Source of the DNA: Thalassotalea sp. HSM 43
Lineage (GTDB): Bacteria > Pseudomonadota > Gammaproteobacteria > Enterobacterales > Alteromonadaceae
Direction of reading: 5' to 3'
Assembly: GCF_004752005.1 (NCBI RefSeq)
Contig: NZ_CP038493.1
Coordinates: 3,310,302-3,374,301 of the forward strand
Length of the DNA: 64,000 bases
Position numbers and translations under genes: made by a program. The notes beneath the pieces are model-generated. The model had not been told where the DNA came from and made no database searches. It saw only the letters and a list, made by a program, of their open reading frames with translations. Shown here in pieces: positions 9,060-18,182 of this stretch. The number at the start of each line of letters is the position of its first letter. Positions within the stretch are counted from its first letter, which is position 1.

Positions 9060-10948
9060 TGATGATGAACGATCAACAACTGCTCCTCGCTTGGTTACCG
9101 TTTTTCCCATTATTGAGCTTTTTGCTGTTGGTCACGGTTGGCCATAAATTAAATTGGTTTGCTAATACCGTATTAAGCGTTGGCGCGGTGTTATTGTCTG
9201 CTGCGAGCGCCCTGTATTTGCAGTTCACCGTGTTTAGTGACGCCAGTGCAACAATCAACGTAGAGTTGTGGCGTTGGTTTATGATCGGCACAAGTGAGGT
9301 TAACATCGCCTTTAAACTGGATAGTTTATCGATGGTGATGACCCTTGTGGTCAGTAATATTGGCTTTTTAATTCATACCTATGCCAGTGCCTACATGAAG
9401 AGTGATGCACACTATCATCGCTTTATGGCCTACATGAACCTGTTCATTGTCGCCATGCTTATTTTGGTGCTAGCCGACAATTTGGTGTTGCTCTATTTGG
9501 GTTGGGAAGGCGTTGGCTTATGCAGCTTCTTGTTGATTGGCTTTTGGTATCAGGATGCCAATAACGCTGCGGCGGCAAAAAAAGCCTTTATCATCACTCG
9601 AGTTGGCGATACCTTTCTGGCGATTGGCTTGTTCATGTTATTTAAACACACTGGCAGTTTGCAAATCGATGAGATATCCGAGTTTGCGCAACTGAATAAT
9701 TTTGTCGATGGTGATGTGGTCTTTATCATTGCCATGTTGCTGCTTGGCGGTGCTGTTGGTAAGTCGGCGCAATTGCCATTACAAACCTGGCTTCCTGACG
9801 CTATGGCAGGGCCGACGCCAGTCAGTGCACTCATTCATGCGGCGACTATGGTAACCGCTGGCGTTTATCTTATTGCTCGCATGCAGGCGGTGTTTGTACT
9901 CAGTCCTGATGCGATGATGATTGTCAGTTGGATCGGTGGGCTTACATTGCTGCTCGCAGGGCTATGTGCATTGGCGCAATCCGATATCAAACGGGTTTTA
10001 GCCTATTCGACTATGAGCCAAATCGGCTACATGATGCTGGCTCTTGGGGCCGGCGCATTTGCCCAAGGCATAGATCATTTAATGACCCATGCGTTTTTCA
10101 AAGCCTTGTTATTTTTAACCGCAGGCTCGATTATCCTTGCCCTACATCATGAACAGAATATCTTTAAAATGGGCGGTTTACTCAAACGTTTGCCGATGAT
10201 CAGTGCCTTATTCTTTGTCGGTATCGCTGCGTTATTGGCATTACCACTGACCAGTGGCTTTGTCAGTAAAGAAGCCATTATTAATCAGCTGTATTTATCA
10301 CCTACCGCGGGGCCTATGTTTTGGTGGATGGCGGTAATTGGCGCGTTACTTACCAGTATTTATAGCTTTAGGTTGGTGTTTATTACCTTTTTCGGTCGCT
10401 ATCGAGGCCATGCCGAGGTGGAATCTAAACGACCAGTCTTGGAATATCTGCCATTGATCCTGCTGGCCATTTTATCAATTGTCGGTGGCCTGTTACTGGC
10501 TGACTTATCCTTCGTCTTGCCTGATGTGGTGAGCAATGGTCAAAGCGAACCCGGTTTCACTCATATTTTGGCATTATCGACGCCATACCTAGGTGCGTTG
10601 ATTGCCTATGTTGTTTATTTCCCCAAAGCGTCTAAGCAAACCGCCGACAACGCCGCCGGCAATGCCATTGAACCGCAAAGTCGAGCTTATCAATTTTGGC
10701 AAGACGGTGGTGGTTTTGATTTGGTCTATAAATACCTATTGATTAAACCGTTTGCATTTCTCGCGCACATTAATCGCCGCGATGTCATCGATAAAATCGT
10801 GCTGCTGATTGAGTTTAATGCATCGGCATGGTCTGAAATGTTACGCGCCTCTCAAAATGGCCTGTTGCGATTCTATGCCGCGATGTTGGTACTCGGTTGT
10901 GTTGTTGTACTCGCCTTTGTCATGGCGGTTATGGGGGCTAGCGCATGA
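9059..10948 (+). CDS. nuoL: NADH-quinone oxidoreductase subunit L (proton-pumping)
   Basis: Largest antiporter-like subunit, at the distal end of complex I, with 14 core membrane helices plus the long lateral helix at the C terminus. Conserved features visible are LYLGWEGVGLCSFLLIGFW (TM5 glutamate), the lysine in KSAQLPLQTWLPDAMAGPTP, and the HAATMVTAGVYL helix. Three ATG codons in a row open the gene (9059, 9062, 9065), preceded by AAGGGG; which one is used cannot be told. 629 residues against 613 in E. coli. The stop overlaps nuoM in an ATGA junction. Confidence 0.97.
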   Translation: MMMNDQQLLLAWLPFFPLLSFLLLVTVGHKLNWFANTVLSVGAVLLSAASALYLQFTVFSDASATINVELWRWFMIGTSEVNIAFKLDSLSMVMTLVVSNIGFLIHTYASAYMKSDAHYHRFMAYMNLFIVAMLILVLADNLVLLYLGWEGVGLCSFLLIGFWYQDANNAAAAKKAFIITRVGDTFLAIGLFMLFKHTGSLQIDEISEFAQLNNFVDGDVVFIIAMLLLGGAVGKSAQLPLQTWLPDAMAGPTPVSALIHAATMVTAGVYLIARMQAVFVLSPDAMMIVSWIGGLTLLLAGLCALAQSDIKRVLAYSTMSQIGYMMLALGAGAFAQGIDHLMTHAFFKALLFLTAGSIILALHHEQNIFKMGGLLKRLPMISALFFVGIAALLALPLTSGFVSKEAIINQLYLSPTAGPMFWWMAVIGALLTSIYSFRLVFITFFGRYRGHAEVESKRPVLEYLPLILLAILSIVGGLLLADLSFVLPDVVSNGQSEPGFTHILALSTPYLGALIAYVVYFPKASKQTADNAAGNAIEPQSRAYQFWQDGGGFDLVYKYLLIKPFAFLAHINRRDVIDKIVLLIEFNASAWSEMLRASQNGLLRFYAAMLVLGCVVVLAFVMAVMGASA

Positions 10949-12462
10949 TTTTAACGCAAATCATTATCATCTTAATGATAGGCGCTGTCATAGCGTGGGC
11001 CTTTGATTTTCGTCGTCCAGGCACAGGCCGCTGGATAGCACTGTTTAGTTTGGTTATGGCCAGCATCACCTTTATTGACTTTGCCAGCAGTAATAAACAA
11101 TTGTTTCATGGCTTTATGCACGTCACTGAAGTTGATTGGATCGAAGCGTTTAATATTCATTATGCAACCGGCATCGATTCGTTGTCTTTTATTCTGATCG
11201 CACTGACCTTGCTGTTAGGGTTTATATGCGTGCTGGTGTCTTGGCAAGAAATTCATTTTCGCCAAGGCTTTTATTACTTTAACTTACTTGCCGCTTTGGC
11301 GGGTATTGTTGGCGTATTCATTGCCACCGATTTATTTTTGTTCTTCTTTTTCTGGGAAGTGATGTTGATCCCAATGACCATTTTAATTGTCATTTGGGGT
11401 CATGAAAATCGCATCTACGCGGCGATTAAATTCTTTATTTTTACTCAGGCAAGTTCATTACTGATGCTAATTGCTATTGTTGCTATGGCGTTTTTACACA
11501 AGCAATATCATGGCGAGTTAAGCTTTGACCTATTTGCCTTGAAGACCATGAACTTACCGGCTGATATGGGCATGTACATGATGCTGGGATTCTTTATCGC
11601 TTTTGCGGTGAAGTTACCGTCATTTCCTGTGCATACCTGGTTACCCGATGCCCATACACAAGCGCCTACCGCGGGCTCGGTGTTATTGGCCGGGGTACTG
11701 TTGAAAACCGGTGCCTATGGCTTGATTCGGTTTGTTATTGAGTTGTTCCCGCGACAAAGCCATGAATTTGCCTATGTTGCCGCAACCTTGGGTACCATCA
11801 GCATACTGTACGGTGCAAAAATGGCATTTGCACAAACCGACTTTAAACGACTGGTTGCCTACAGCTCCATTTCGCATATGGGCTTTGTTATGTTGGCCCT
11901 GTTTAGTTTCAACCAAAGTGCCTATCACGGCGCATTACTGACATTGATCGCTCATGGCTTAAGCAGTGGTGCTTTGTTTGCAATGGCCGGCATGCTGTAT
12001 AGTCGCCTGCATACCCGTGACCTGACACAAATGGGCGGTTTATTTGCCAGTGCACCGCAAATGGGGGCCATGCTACTGGCGTTCGTCGCTGCGGCATTTG
12101 GCATGCCCGGGTTACTCAATTTTGTCGGTGAGTTTTTGATCTTAACCGGCGCTTTTTCGGTGTTTCCAGTGTTGGTGGTTGTCTCTGCCGCTGGGCTTAT
12201 TGGTTCCGCTGTCTATGGCATGCGCTTGTTTCAGACCAGCTTTCAAGGACCGGTAAATAAACAGGTCATTGATTTGAGTGGACGCGAGTTTATTATTTGC
12301 GTCAGCCTATTGTCTTTGTTGTTGATTCTTGGCGTCTATCCTGAATTTATTTTTTCCCACTTTCCAGATAATTACCCTGTGGTACTGAACGAGTCTATGC
12401 AGCCAATTCAATCACATTTAGGCAGCTTGACGGCACAGCCGTTACCGGGAGCTAACTTATGA
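10945..12462 (+). CDS. nuoM: NADH-quinone oxidoreductase subunit M (proton-pumping)
   Basis: Antiporter-like subunit of the complex I membrane arm. The family stretches FFFFWEVMLIPM (catalytic Glu in TM5), VKLPSFPVHTWLPDAHTQAP and HGLSSGALFAMAG are all present. 505 residues, as in E. coli (509). The ATG is in a four-base ATGA overlap with the nuoL stop and the gene ends in the same kind of overlap with nuoN, so L, M and N are probably translated in a coupled way. Confidence 0.97.
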   Translation: MILTQIIIILMIGAVIAWAFDFRRPGTGRWIALFSLVMASITFIDFASSNKQLFHGFMHVTEVDWIEAFNIHYATGIDSLSFILIALTLLLGFICVLVSWQEIHFRQGFYYFNLLAALAGIVGVFIATDLFLFFFFWEVMLIPMTILIVIWGHENRIYAAIKFFIFTQASSLLMLIAIVAMAFLHKQYHGELSFDLFALKTMNLPADMGMYMMLGFFIAFAVKLPSFPVHTWLPDAHTQAPTAGSVLLAGVLLKTGAYGLIRFVIELFPRQSHEFAYVAATLGTISILYGAKMAFAQTDFKRLVAYSSISHMGFVMLALFSFNQSAYHGALLTLIAHGLSSGALFAMAGMLYSRLHTRDLTQMGGLFASAPQMGAMLLAFVAAAFGMPGLLNFVGEFLILTGAFSVFPVLVVVSAAGLIGSAVYGMRLFQTSFQGPVNKQVIDLSGREFIICVSLLSLLLILGVYPEFIFSHFPDNYPVVLNESMQPIQSHLGSLTAQPLPGANL

Positions 12463-13943
12463 GCTGGTTAGAAATACAAACCATTATGCCGCAAATTATC
12501 TTGTCGGCGTTTATTGTTGCGCAGCTGTTGTTGATTGCCATTAATCGCAGTCGCAAAGCCATTTTCTATTTAACCTTATTGGCGATCGCAAGTTGTTTAA
12601 CCAGTTATTCGATGATATTAGACACCATCAATACACAAGCCACCATATTGTTTTACTTTGACGGTTTCTCGCTTGGCATAAACGCCATCCTGTTGTTTTG
12701 CGGTTTGATCATCACCTTACTCAGTTATCGTTATTTAAAAAGTGCACTGGAAGTCCATGATGAGTTTTATGTGCTGTTACTGTTAGTTTTACTTGGCGCA
12801 ACACTATTAGCTATTTCCAATCATTTTGCCTCGGTGTTCTTATCAATAGAGTTACTGTCGCTGTCGTTGGTTGCTATGGTCGGTTATTTAAGACGTCGAC
12901 AACAATCATTAGAAGCCAGCTTTAAATACTTGATATTGTCAGCAACCGCGTCGTCTATTTTGTTATTAGGTATGGCGTTTATTTATGCCTACAGTGGCGA
13001 AATGAGTTTTTATTTTATTTCTCAAAAAACCGCAGTAGCAGATCCGCAAGTCGGTCATATTTGGATGTTTAGCCTAGGGTGTTGCTTACTGTTAGCTGGC
13101 ATCGCCTTTAAATTATCGTTAGTCCCATTTCATTATTGGACGCCCGATGTCTATCACGGTGCACCGGCGCCGGTGGCAATGACATTAGCGACGGTGAGTA
13201 AAATCAGTGTGTTTGCGGTGTTACTTAAGTTTTGGTTCTTTTCAAATCAATACATCATCGACACGGGAGCTGAGCAACATATAGAAAGCTTGATGATCAA
13301 CATCATTGCAGTGATTGCCATCGCATCAATGTTGGTGGGCAATTTATTGGCGCTATTTCAAAGCAATATTAAACGCTTGATGGCTTACTCATCAATCGCC
13401 CACATGGGCTACTTATTGATTGTTTTGTACGTGCAAAATCAAAGCTCGATGCAATTGGCTTGGGAGTCGGCGCTGTTTTACTTATTCGTTTATGCTTTAG
13501 CGACTTTGGTGGTGTTTAGTTTCATCAGTCAAACCTCAAATGCGCAGCACCCTAGTGACAACGACAACTGGCATAACTGGCAAGGCTTGTTTTGGCGTAA
13601 TCGATTACAGGCATCAACTTTAATTGCGGCATTCTTGTCCTTGGCAGGGGTTCCGTTAACGGCGGGATTTATTGGCAAGTTTTACTTGGTGGCCACCGCG
13701 GTTGATAACCATGCGTGGGCATTATTGATTGCCTTAGTTGTCGGTTCAAGCATCAGCTTGTTTTATTATCTGAAAGTCATATTCATTATGTTTTCAAAAC
13801 GACCTTCACAACACGAGTTGCCTCTCAGTGGCATATCCCATGCGGTACTGATCTTTTTGGCGATAAATATCATTGTCTTTGGCGTTCTTCCTGACCTGAT
13901 AAGTGAGCATGTTCGTTTGGTGGCGTTATCTCATTTTGGTTAG
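12459..13943 (+). CDS. nuoN: NADH-quinone oxidoreductase subunit N (proton-pumping)
   Basis: Third antiporter-like subunit of complex I and last gene of the operon. It shows the conserved SIELLSLSLVAMVGY helix with its Glu, the LVPFHYWTPDVYHGAPAPV loop and the AGVPLTAGFIGKFYL segment. 494 residues, normal. ATG at 12459 overlaps the nuoM stop by four bases. No clear hairpin-plus-T-run follows in the next 150 bases, so transcription may end by a factor-dependent route or read on into the lipoprotein gene. Confidence 0.96.
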   Translation: MSWLEIQTIMPQIILSAFIVAQLLLIAINRSRKAIFYLTLLAIASCLTSYSMILDTINTQATILFYFDGFSLGINAILLFCGLIITLLSYRYLKSALEVHDEFYVLLLLVLLGATLLAISNHFASVFLSIELLSLSLVAMVGYLRRRQQSLEASFKYLILSATASSILLLGMAFIYAYSGEMSFYFISQKTAVADPQVGHIWMFSLGCCLLLAGIAFKLSLVPFHYWTPDVYHGAPAPVAMTLATVSKISVFAVLLKFWFFSNQYIIDTGAEQHIESLMINIIAVIAIASMLVGNLLALFQSNIKRLMAYSSIAHMGYLLIVLYVQNQSSMQLAWESALFYLFVYALATLVVFSFISQTSNAQHPSDNDNWHNWQGLFWRNRLQASTLIAAFLSLAGVPLTAGFIGKFYLVATAVDNHAWALLIALVVGSSISLFYYLKVIFIMFSKRPSQHELPLSGISHAVLIFLAINIIVFGVLPDLISEHVRLVALSHFG

Positions 13944-14097
13944 TGAAAAACACCAATAATTAGTTTAATTAACAATTTATTAACTTGTTTTTCGTATCCG
14001 TATATTTAAATAGTGATAAATATCAATAGCTTAAAAAGTTGGCGCGATACTTGATTGTATTTACGCAGAGATAAAAAATACACTCAGGGATACCTAA

Positions 14098-14859
14098 ATG
14101 AAAATTAAATCAAATCTAGCTTGTTTACTTACTGCCGTTATTCTTTTACCTGGTTGCGTTATTCATGTTGGCGCGAAAAGCGCAGACGTCGAGATTCAAG
14201 AAAGCTTGTCTCTGGATGCAAACAACTTGAAGGCGTTGCATGTAGAGGCTGGTGCCGGTAGCTTGACTATTAAAGGTGATGAAAACGCCACCGACATTAG
14301 TGTCGATGCGGATATCTATACCACTAAAGATCGTGATTATGAATTGACGTTAGTGAAGAAAGGTGACAAAGCCGTATTAGTTGCCAAGCACGGTTCAACA
14401 TCGGGTATGTGGAATAACTCACCAAGTATCGATGTCACGGTTACTGTACCTGCCAGTTTGCAATTGGATGTGGATGACGGCTCTGGTTCTATCGAAATTG
14501 CCGATATCAACAACATGGTAAACGTAAAAGATGGTTCTGGTAGTTTGGATATGAAAAACATCAATGGTGACGTGATCATCGATGATGGTTCTGGCGAAAT
14601 GGAATTGCGTAACCTAGCTGGTAATTTAGATATCGAAGATGGCTCAGGTTCGATTTGGGTATCTGATGTAAATGGTAGCGTATCAGTTGACGATGGCTCT
14701 GGTGAAATGACCTTACGTCATATTGGCGGTATGGTGACCATTGATGATGGCTCAGGTGCTATTAATGTTCGCGACGCTGGCGGTTTAACCATAGTTGAAA
14801 GCGGCTCTGGTGGCTTGAACGTTAAAGAAATTAAAGGCGAAATGAATATCGATTCGTAA
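14098..14859 (+). CDS. repeat lipoprotein, DUF4097-like beta-helix
   Basis: Predicted exported lipoprotein of 253 residues. The N terminus is a signal sequence ending LLPGC, so Cys20 would be lipidated; Val at +2 argues for the outer membrane. Proline before the Gly-Cys is not the usual lipobox residue. From residue 127 the motif DGSG (last copy SGSG) recurs at 127, 145, 163, 181, 199, 217 and 235, an exact 18-residue period, with alternating hydrophobic residues between. This fits a beta-helix with one turn per repeat, as in DUF4097-type proteins. AGGGA lies just before the ATG. A strong terminator follows, so it is probably a single-gene unit. Function unknown. Confidence 0.85.
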   Translation: MKIKSNLACLLTAVILLPGCVIHVGAKSADVEIQESLSLDANNLKALHVEAGAGSLTIKGDENATDISVDADIYTTKDRDYELTLVKKGDKAVLVAKHGSTSGMWNNSPSIDVTVTVPASLQLDVDDGSGSIEIADINNMVNVKDGSGSLDMKNINGDVIIDDGSGEMELRNLAGNLDIEDGSGSIWVSDVNGSVSVDDGSGEMTLRHIGGMVTIDDGSGAINVRDAGGLTIVESGSGGLNVKEIKGEMNIDS

Positions 14860-14877
14860 TGATTTTTAGAGTTAATA

Positions 14878-14902
14878 AATCCCGCTGCGGCGGGATTTTT
14901 TA
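14878..14902 (+). terminator. Rho-independent terminator after the repeat lipoprotein
   Basis: Stem CCCGC/GCGGG extended by AAT/ATT around a TGCG loop, followed by a run of T. It ends the lipoprotein transcript. Confidence 0.9.
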
Positions 14903-15077
14903 TGCTCTACATATTATCTTTTCAATTGCCTGGCAGGATGCTTTATCTAATCGTCAAACCTACCTTGTTAATGTCAACAATATCAATTAATTATAAAGCT
15001 TTCATCGAACACTAATTTAGCAGTTTGGGAGCAATGCACTATAGTAAATCTATCGACCATATCGCTTGGAAATTACT

Positions 15078-16097
15078 ATGATGAAAATGAACATGTGTAT
15101 TGGCTTAATCTGTTCTTTTCTGCTGTGCTCCGCTGCAGCACAAGATGCACCGTATGAGACCTATCAACTTGATATCAAAGAGTGGCAAGTGCCATGGAAA
15201 CAAACCAGACCGAGAGATCCGGCCGTAGACTCCAAAGGTATCGTTTGGTTTTGTGGCCAAGCTGGTAATTATCTGGCCAGTTTAGATCCCGCCACTGGCG
15301 AGTTTAAACAGTATTCCTTACCTGACGGAACCTACCCACATAATCTCATTATCGATGCCGATGACATGATTTGGTATGCCGGTAATCGCAACAATCATAT
15401 TGGTCAGCTCAATCCAAAAGATGGCACTATCAAACGCATAGACATGCCCGTAGAGCAGCCTATTGATCCACACACCTTGGTCTTCGATGAGCAACAAAAT
15501 ATCTGGTTTACCGCGCAATGGGGCAACAAAGTCGGTTATTTTGACCGTAAAACCGGCAAGGTAGATTTAGTCGATATGGAGATTGAGCGGTCACGTCCAT
15601 ATGGCATCAAGGTGAATAAGGCCAATACGCCTTGGGTGGTATTGTTTGGTACCAACAAATTGGCCAGTATTGACCCGGTGAGTATGGCGTTGACCACTGT
15701 TGATTTACCTGATCAAGCAGAGCGTCCCCGACGCTTAGAAATCGCCAGTAACGGCGATGTTTATTACCTTGATTACACCCTAGGTTATTTAGGCCAATAT
15801 AGCCCGGTAACGAAAAAAACTCAGCGTTATATGGTCAAGCAGGGCAGTGATGCCAAGCTTTATGGCTCGGCGATGGATGATAAAAACCGTGTGTTTATTG
15901 CCGTAACTGGAGTGCAACCTAACATCATCAGTGTATTTGATACCAATAGCAAAGGTTTTATCGCCAGCAAAGAAGTGCCCAGTGGCGCTGGTACGATTAG
16001 GTATATGTATTACCATCAACCGAGTGATACGGTATGGTTTGGTACAGACAATGACACTGTTGGTCAGGTGAAACTTAGTACCATCAAACAGCCTTAA
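15078..16097 (+). CDS. secreted streptogramin-lyase-like (Vgb-type) beta-propeller protein
   Basis: 339 residues. The N terminus is a signal peptide (hydrophobic core then CSAAAQDAP), so the protein is periplasmic or secreted. Repeating blades of the type W-F/Y...N..G..DP..G (for example IVWFCGQAGN, MIWYAGNRNN, NIWFTAQWGNKVG, TVWFGTDNDTVGQ) match the six- or seven-bladed propeller of virginiamycin B lyase and SMP-30-like proteins. The true Vgb enzyme linearises streptogramin B antibiotics, but most family members have no known substrate, so no resistance role is claimed. The ATG at 15078 is preferred to an upstream TTG at 15066 since the signal peptide then starts cleanly; the ribosome site is weak. 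It stands alone between two noncoding gaps. Confidence 0.8.
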   Translation: MMKMNMCIGLICSFLLCSAAAQDAPYETYQLDIKEWQVPWKQTRPRDPAVDSKGIVWFCGQAGNYLASLDPATGEFKQYSLPDGTYPHNLIIDADDMIWYAGNRNNHIGQLNPKDGTIKRIDMPVEQPIDPHTLVFDEQQNIWFTAQWGNKVGYFDRKTGKVDLVDMEIERSRPYGIKVNKANTPWVVLFGTNKLASIDPVSMALTTVDLPDQAERPRRLEIASNGDVYYLDYTLGYLGQYSPVTKKTQRYMVKQGSDAKLYGSAMDDKNRVFIAVTGVQPNIISVFDTNSKGFIASKEVPSGAGTIRYMYYHQPSDTVWFGTDNDTVGQVKLSTIKQP

Positions 16098-16537
16098 ATT
16101 GCTGACCATTAACGACTATTAAAAAGGCAAAGGCGCATATAAGCGATCAACACCACGTTTTTTCAATAGTAGCCTGAGACTGATAAGGGATAGTGCCGTT
16201 ACTACTGGCGGCTATTGACCTATTGAACCCCTGACTTATGCCGCTTTAATGATTAACAACAGTACATTAGCTATTTTCTTTCTGTTTGACAGAAGGGCTC
16301 CTTGTACGCTGTTTGTTATTTGTGCCTATGCAATTTAATACAAGTTAGCGACTTGGTATGCCTAGCCTTACTCAACGCCACGAGCAATTCATGTTTATCT
16401 CGCAATCCTTTGGTTTTATTGTAAATAACATCGATATAACGACAGCGTAAAGATTACTAGGTTATTTCCTGCGAGTTTATGCATTCTTTGTATAAATGAC
16501 TAATATTTAAGATAAGTAACTCGTAAAGGGAAAAAGT
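16098..16537. other. 440-base gap without a recognised gene
   Basis: AT-rich DNA between the propeller gene and the membrane-protein gene. It contains an imperfect inverted repeat (16164-16174 against 16207-16217, nine of eleven positions matching) and a small perfect one (TTCTGT/ACAGAA at about 16278-16292). An AAAGGGA ribosome site sits just before 16538. I see no convincing gene, terminator or promoter in the rest. Confidence 0.6.
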
Positions 16538-17023
16538 ATGAATGATACAAGTAATGCAACATCTCGAATAAAAGGCGTTGTGTCATTTTTAATTAAAGCT
16601 GTGGTTATTATTGGCGTTGTTGGCATATTGTCTAAAGCACTTGCCTCACTTGGTGCAATTCATGGCAAAGAACTACCAGAAGAGTATTTCTCAGCTGGCT
16701 ACCCAACCATTTTAAAATTGCTCGATTCTGAGCTGTTTATGGGGCTTATTTTTCTTATTACATTGTCTGTTTTCGCCTATGTTGCGTATTTGTTGTGGCA
16801 GCTGCATGAAATTGCTCTTCATAAAGCAAAGCATGACTCGTCGCCACAAATACAACTCGTCTTTGCATTGTCTTTATGTGGCTTATTTATTGATAAAACA
16901 TGGTGGGTTCTGGCGTTGATTATCGTGTTCACCAGTTGGGAACATATCATGACGCGTATCAGTGATATTATCGGCAAAGGCGTAGCCAGCGCTCAAGTAA
17001 ATGAAGATAAGGAGAAGCAATAA
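16538..17023 (+). CDS. three-helix inner-membrane protein, partner of HlyD-like protein
   Basis: 161 residues, not recognised as a named family. Hydrophobic segments lie at about residues 14-38, 67-90 and 104-128, with the last one rich in Trp, and the C terminus is charged (VNEDKEKQ). AAAGGGA lies upstream of the ATG. Its stop shares one base with the start of the next gene, an HlyD-type membrane fusion protein. In E. coli, HlyD-like yibH and yiaV are each paired with a small membrane protein (yibI, yiaW), so this gene may be the positional equivalent, although the sequence does not resemble those. Function unknown. Confidence 0.7.
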   Translation: MNDTSNATSRIKGVVSFLIKAVVIIGVVGILSKALASLGAIHGKELPEEYFSAGYPTILKLLDSELFMGLIFLITLSVFAYVAYLLWQLHEIALHKAKHDSSPQIQLVFALSLCGLFIDKTWWVLALIIVFTSWEHIMTRISDIIGKGVASAQVNEDKEKQ

Positions 17024-18012
17024 TGAAAGAGATCATGCTTCCCTACATACTCATTATGTGGATTTTAGTAAAACTTGGTGTGATAAAATGGACCATACGC
17101 AACGCCACATACATTGTCGGTTTAGGTTGTTTTATCTCGTTTATGTTGTTCACAGCGCACCGATTCTGGTCGCCAGCAGACCTTACTGACAGTTCCACAA
17201 TCAAAGCACCTCAAGCCATACTTAGCCCACTGATCGGCGAGCAAATAGCAGAGGTACTGGTCACTCACAACCAGATTATGTCTCGAGGCGAGATCATCTA
17301 CACCCTAGTTGATACCGAATCCGCCGCGGATCTGGAGAATATCGAAGCCGACATTAAACAGCTTGAAGTGAAAATCGCCCAACATAGACGAGATATTCAG
17401 CGCAGCATCGACGCACCTGGTGTATTTGCTGAACGCGATATAGAGCGCATAAAAACCGAACTGGACGCTGAAGTATCAGCCAAAGAAGCGTTACAAGCGG
17501 AATACGATCAGGCGATGTTCGAGCAAAGTCGAAAAACCGTTATTGCACCGTTTGATGGTCAAGTGTCGATCACCAATATTGCCAAAGGTTCTCGCTTGGG
17601 CAACATGCATATTTACGATACCAGTCGCAAGTTTTTAGAAATGCGCATTCCCGATCAGTCCTATCGATACATTAAGAAAGGCCAATTTGCTGAATTTTAT
17701 GTCAATGCTTATCCGGGGGAAATATTTAGAGGACGGGTTCATAGTATTACCGCAGGTACGGGTGAAGCACAATTATCGGTGAGAAGCGGCGAGCAAATGG
17801 TTGGCCAACACATTGGTCAAAATGCACCGTCACATGGCCGAACCGTGGTCATTGAGTTTATAGAACCTGAGGGATATAACGTGCCGATTGGTGCCACAGG
17901 TTCCGGTTGGATATCCGCAACGAAGCCACACCCTATATTAGGCTTTATGGATATTATAGGCGCCGCGACGGTGCGCCTTAAAGCGTACAAAGCCTATTTG
18001 AACGCATTGTAA
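17023..18012 (+). CDS. HlyD-family membrane fusion protein (YibH/YiaV-like)
   Basis: 329 residues. Two membrane segments at about residues 4-20 and 28-46 anchor it in the inner membrane. A lipoyl-like half follows (KAPQAILSPLIGEQIAEV), then a charged coiled-coil hairpin at about 98-170, the second lipoyl half (VIAPFDGQVS) and a beta-barrel domain. This is the HlyD/EmrA arrangement, and the double N-terminal helix resembles E. coli YibH and YiaV. An AAGGAG site precedes the ATG, which overlaps the upstream stop by one base. No transporter ATPase, permease or outer-membrane channel is adjacent, so the substrate and partner are unknown. Confidence 0.82.
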   Translation: MKEIMLPYILIMWILVKLGVIKWTIRNATYIVGLGCFISFMLFTAHRFWSPADLTDSSTIKAPQAILSPLIGEQIAEVLVTHNQIMSRGEIIYTLVDTESAADLENIEADIKQLEVKIAQHRRDIQRSIDAPGVFAERDIERIKTELDAEVSAKEALQAEYDQAMFEQSRKTVIAPFDGQVSITNIAKGSRLGNMHIYDTSRKFLEMRIPDQSYRYIKKGQFAEFYVNAYPGEIFRGRVHSITAGTGEAQLSVRSGEQMVGQHIGQNAPSHGRTVVIEFIEPEGYNVPIGATGSGWISATKPHPILGFMDIIGAATVRLKAYKAYLNAL

Positions 18013-18043
18013 TAGGCTTTCACAGCAAGCCTTGTGATATCTG

Positions 18044-18148
18044 CGATATATCGTGTCATGTATGTTTTGTTTTCGATACATGACACGGCGTTATATTCGC
18101 AGTCTATATAATCGTGACTAATATATTCGTAACCAACATATTGGTCAC
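18044..18148. repeat. pair of inverted repeats between convergent genes
   Basis: Three symmetrical elements lie side by side. CGATATATCG (18044-18053) is a palindrome. CGTGTCATGTAT (18052-18063) and its exact complement (18076-18087) make a 12-bp stem with a 12-base loop. GTGACTAATATATT (18114-18127) pairs with 18135-18148 at twelve of fourteen positions around a 7-base loop. None is followed by a T run on either strand, so these are not ordinary intrinsic terminators, although their place between two converging transcripts suggests transcript ends or RNA stabilisation. Confidence 0.75.
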
Positions 18149-18182
18149 AAATAGGGTGATACCTTTGTCGCTGAGTGCTCGC

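Noticed and set aside
15078-16097. Call of streptogramin resistance
   Set aside because: The propeller fold is shared by many proteins; catalytic residues were not confirmed and Gram-negative bacteria seldom need this activity.
16358-16450. 30-codon rightward frame in the gap before the membrane protein
   Set aside because: No ribosome site and no recognisable sequence.
17001-17189. 62-codon frame overlapping the start of the HlyD-like gene
   Set aside because: Out-of-frame shadow of two well-supported genes.
14098-18182. Region considered as a horizontally acquired island
   Set aside because: No integrase, tRNA, insertion sequence or flanking repeat was found, and composition does not differ clearly by eye.
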